From an uncultured Neomegalonema sp. (GTDB taxonomy: Bacteria; Pseudomonadota; Alphaproteobacteria; Rhodobacterales; Rhodobacteraceae), in assembly GCA_937957975.1 (NCBI GenBank), contig CALFFK010000106.1:1-47473 (forward strand): DNA of 47,473 nt, read 5' to 3'. Positions 46,510-47,473 of this stretch are shown here, one piece after another. The notes under the pieces were generated by a model, which made no database searches, had not been told where the DNA came from, and was given only the letters and a program-made list of their open reading frames with translations. The number at the start of each line of letters is the position of its first letter. Position 1 is the stretch's first letter. The position numbers and the translations under genes are program-made.

Positions 46510-46542
46510 ATCGTGCGCCTGATATGAGGCGCGCGATTTTCC
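46510..46542 (+). terminator. stem-loop with T-run between rpsB and tsf
   Basis: ATCGTGCGCCT and AGGCGCGCGAT form an 11-pair stem (one G-T wobble) with a 6-nt loop, followed by TTTTCC. It has the form of an intrinsic terminator/attenuator inside the rpsB-tsf operon. Confidence 0.7.
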
Positions 46543-46601
46543 GTAATTTATCGTGCTGCGCACCACCGGGGGCGATGGCACCAATGTGAGGAGGACTCAC
46601 C

Positions 46602-47473
46602 ATGGCGATCACGGCTGCAATGGTGAAGGAACTGCGCGACAAGACCGGCGCAGGCATGATGGACAGCAAGAAAGCGCTGACCGAGAATAACGGTGATATG
46701 GAAGCTGCCGTCGATTGGCTGCGCTCCAAAGGTATAGCGAAGGCCGACAAGAAGGCCGGACGCACCGCAGCCGAGGGTCTTGTCGGAGTTGCCGCGGATG
46801 GCAAGGTCGGTGCGGCTGTCGAAGTGAACTCCGAAACTGATTTTGTTGCGCGTAACGCGGAATTTCAGGGAATGGTCGGTGAGATTGCTGGAGTCGCAAG
46901 GGACATTGACGCCATCGGGCATGATACGATTGCCACCGTTCAGGCGGCCACTGTGCCATCCTCCGGCAAATCGGTTGAGGATCACATCAAGGACAAGGTC
47001 GCGACTGTAGGCGAAAACATGAATGCCCGTCGCGCCGCTCGTTTGTCCGTGAACGAGGGTATCGTTGCGTCCTATGTTCACAACGCTGCTGCACCCGGTA
47101 TGGGCAAGATCGGCGTTCTCGTCGCGATGGAATCCTCCGGCGATGTCGGTAAGCTTGAAGAACTGGGTCGCAAGATTGCGATGCATATTGCGGCCACCAG
47201 CCCGGCTTCGCTGGATGTTGATGACCTTGATCCTACGCTGGTCGAGCGCGAGAAAAGCGTCCTGACCGAGCAAGCCCGTGAATCGGGTAAGCCCGATGCC
47301 GTGATCGAAAAGATGATCGTGGGCCGGATGAACAAGTTTTATCAGGAAGTGTGCCTGATGAAGCAGGACTTCGTGATGAATCCTGATCTCAGCGTTGAGA
47401 AAGCCGTTGCAGAAGCCGAAGGTGATATTGGCGCGCCGGTCAAGATCACGGCCTTCTCCCGCATCGCCGTCGG
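46602..47473 (+). CDS. tsf: translation elongation factor Ts, 3'-truncated by window
   Basis: EF-Ts exchanges GDP for GTP on EF-Tu. The frame opens at the ATG at 46602 after a GAGGAGG ribosome site and stays open to the window end (290 codons visible). It starts [21 protein letters not shown], the classic N-terminal helix that contacts EF-Tu, and has the signature [10 protein letters not shown]. The end of the visible part ([22 protein letters not shown]) is near the normal C-terminus, so only a few codons are missing. It forms the conserved operon with rpsB. Confidence 0.97.
   Translation, partial: MAITAAMVKELRDKTGAGMMDSKKALTENNGDMEAAVDWLRSKGIAKADKKAGRTAAEGLVGVAADGKVGAAVEVNSETDFVARNAEFQGMVGEIAGVARDIDAIGHDTIATVQAATVPSSGKSVEDHIKDKVATVGENMNARRAARLSVNEGIVASYVHNAAAPGMGKIGVLVAMESSGDVGKLEELGRKIAMHIAATSPASLDVDDLDPTLVEREKSVLTEQARESGKPDAVIEKMIVGRMNKFYQEVCLMKQDFVMNPDLSVEKAVAEAEGDIGAPVKITAFSRIAV

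Noticed and set aside
45635..46804. 389-codon minus-strand open frame across rpsB and tsf
   Set aside because: It is antisense to two essential, well-conserved genes and shows no domain.

Overview
The window looks like chromosomal DNA from a free-living, heterotrophic alphaproteobacterium, most likely of the Rhodobacterales/Roseobacter type. This is inferred from gene content: an F0-only ATP synthase operon with a separate b' gene (atpI-B-E-X-F), two TRAP transporters (one DctPQM, one TAXI with fused permease), a form II CoxSLM-like molybdenum hydroxylase cluster with coxG, a sulfopropanediol-dehydrogenase-like HisD homologue, UbiH, choline dehydrogenase, and rpsB-tsf. By eye the DNA is mostly GC-rich. 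About 26.95-27.8 kb is visibly AT-richer.

Layout. 0-6 kb (+): 3' end of a Kef-type K+/H+ antiporter, an M81/MlrC-like peptidase, an EamA exporter, and a HisD-like dehydrogenase overlapping an SDR dehydrogenase (possible sulfonate or polyol catabolism). 6-10 kb (+): F0 ATP synthase genes behind a good sigma-70-type promoter and closed by a terminator, then fabI and a cold-shock gene. 10-20 kb (-): a secreted DUF255/thioredoxin protein with a DsbD-like C-terminus, a DUF1989 protein, a SulP-STAS-cNMP transporter, UbiH plus rhodanese, an alpha/beta hydrolase and a choline dehydrogenase. 20-27 kb (+): TRAP dctP-Q-M and smc. 27-34 kb (-): a decayed cytochrome P460 gene, an hsp20 gene with a sigma-32-like promoter, and the coxG-S-L-M cluster. 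34-41 kb (-): acyl-CoA dehydrogenase, glycosyltransferase, a Pro/Gln/His-rich lipoprotein, and ilvD coupled to a flavodoxin-like gene. 41-47.5 kb (+): TAXI TRAP transporter, a small repeat-bearing lipoprotein, rpsB and the 5' part of tsf.

Most genes are familiar. The points most worth a second look are: a CoxG homologue of 586 residues with a roughly 400-residue Ala/Ser-rich linker, a 17-serine run, internal repeats and a C-terminal membrane anchor; a cytochrome P460 pseudogene whose signal peptide and missing N-terminus can be read upstream across one frameshift and one stop codon; the HisD-like/SDR pair that is probably not for histidine synthesis; a DUF255 protein ending in a DsbD-N-like domain; and perfect stem-loops between the binding-protein and permease genes of both TRAP systems. 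No tRNA, rRNA, CRISPR array, insertion sequence or phage gene was recognised.
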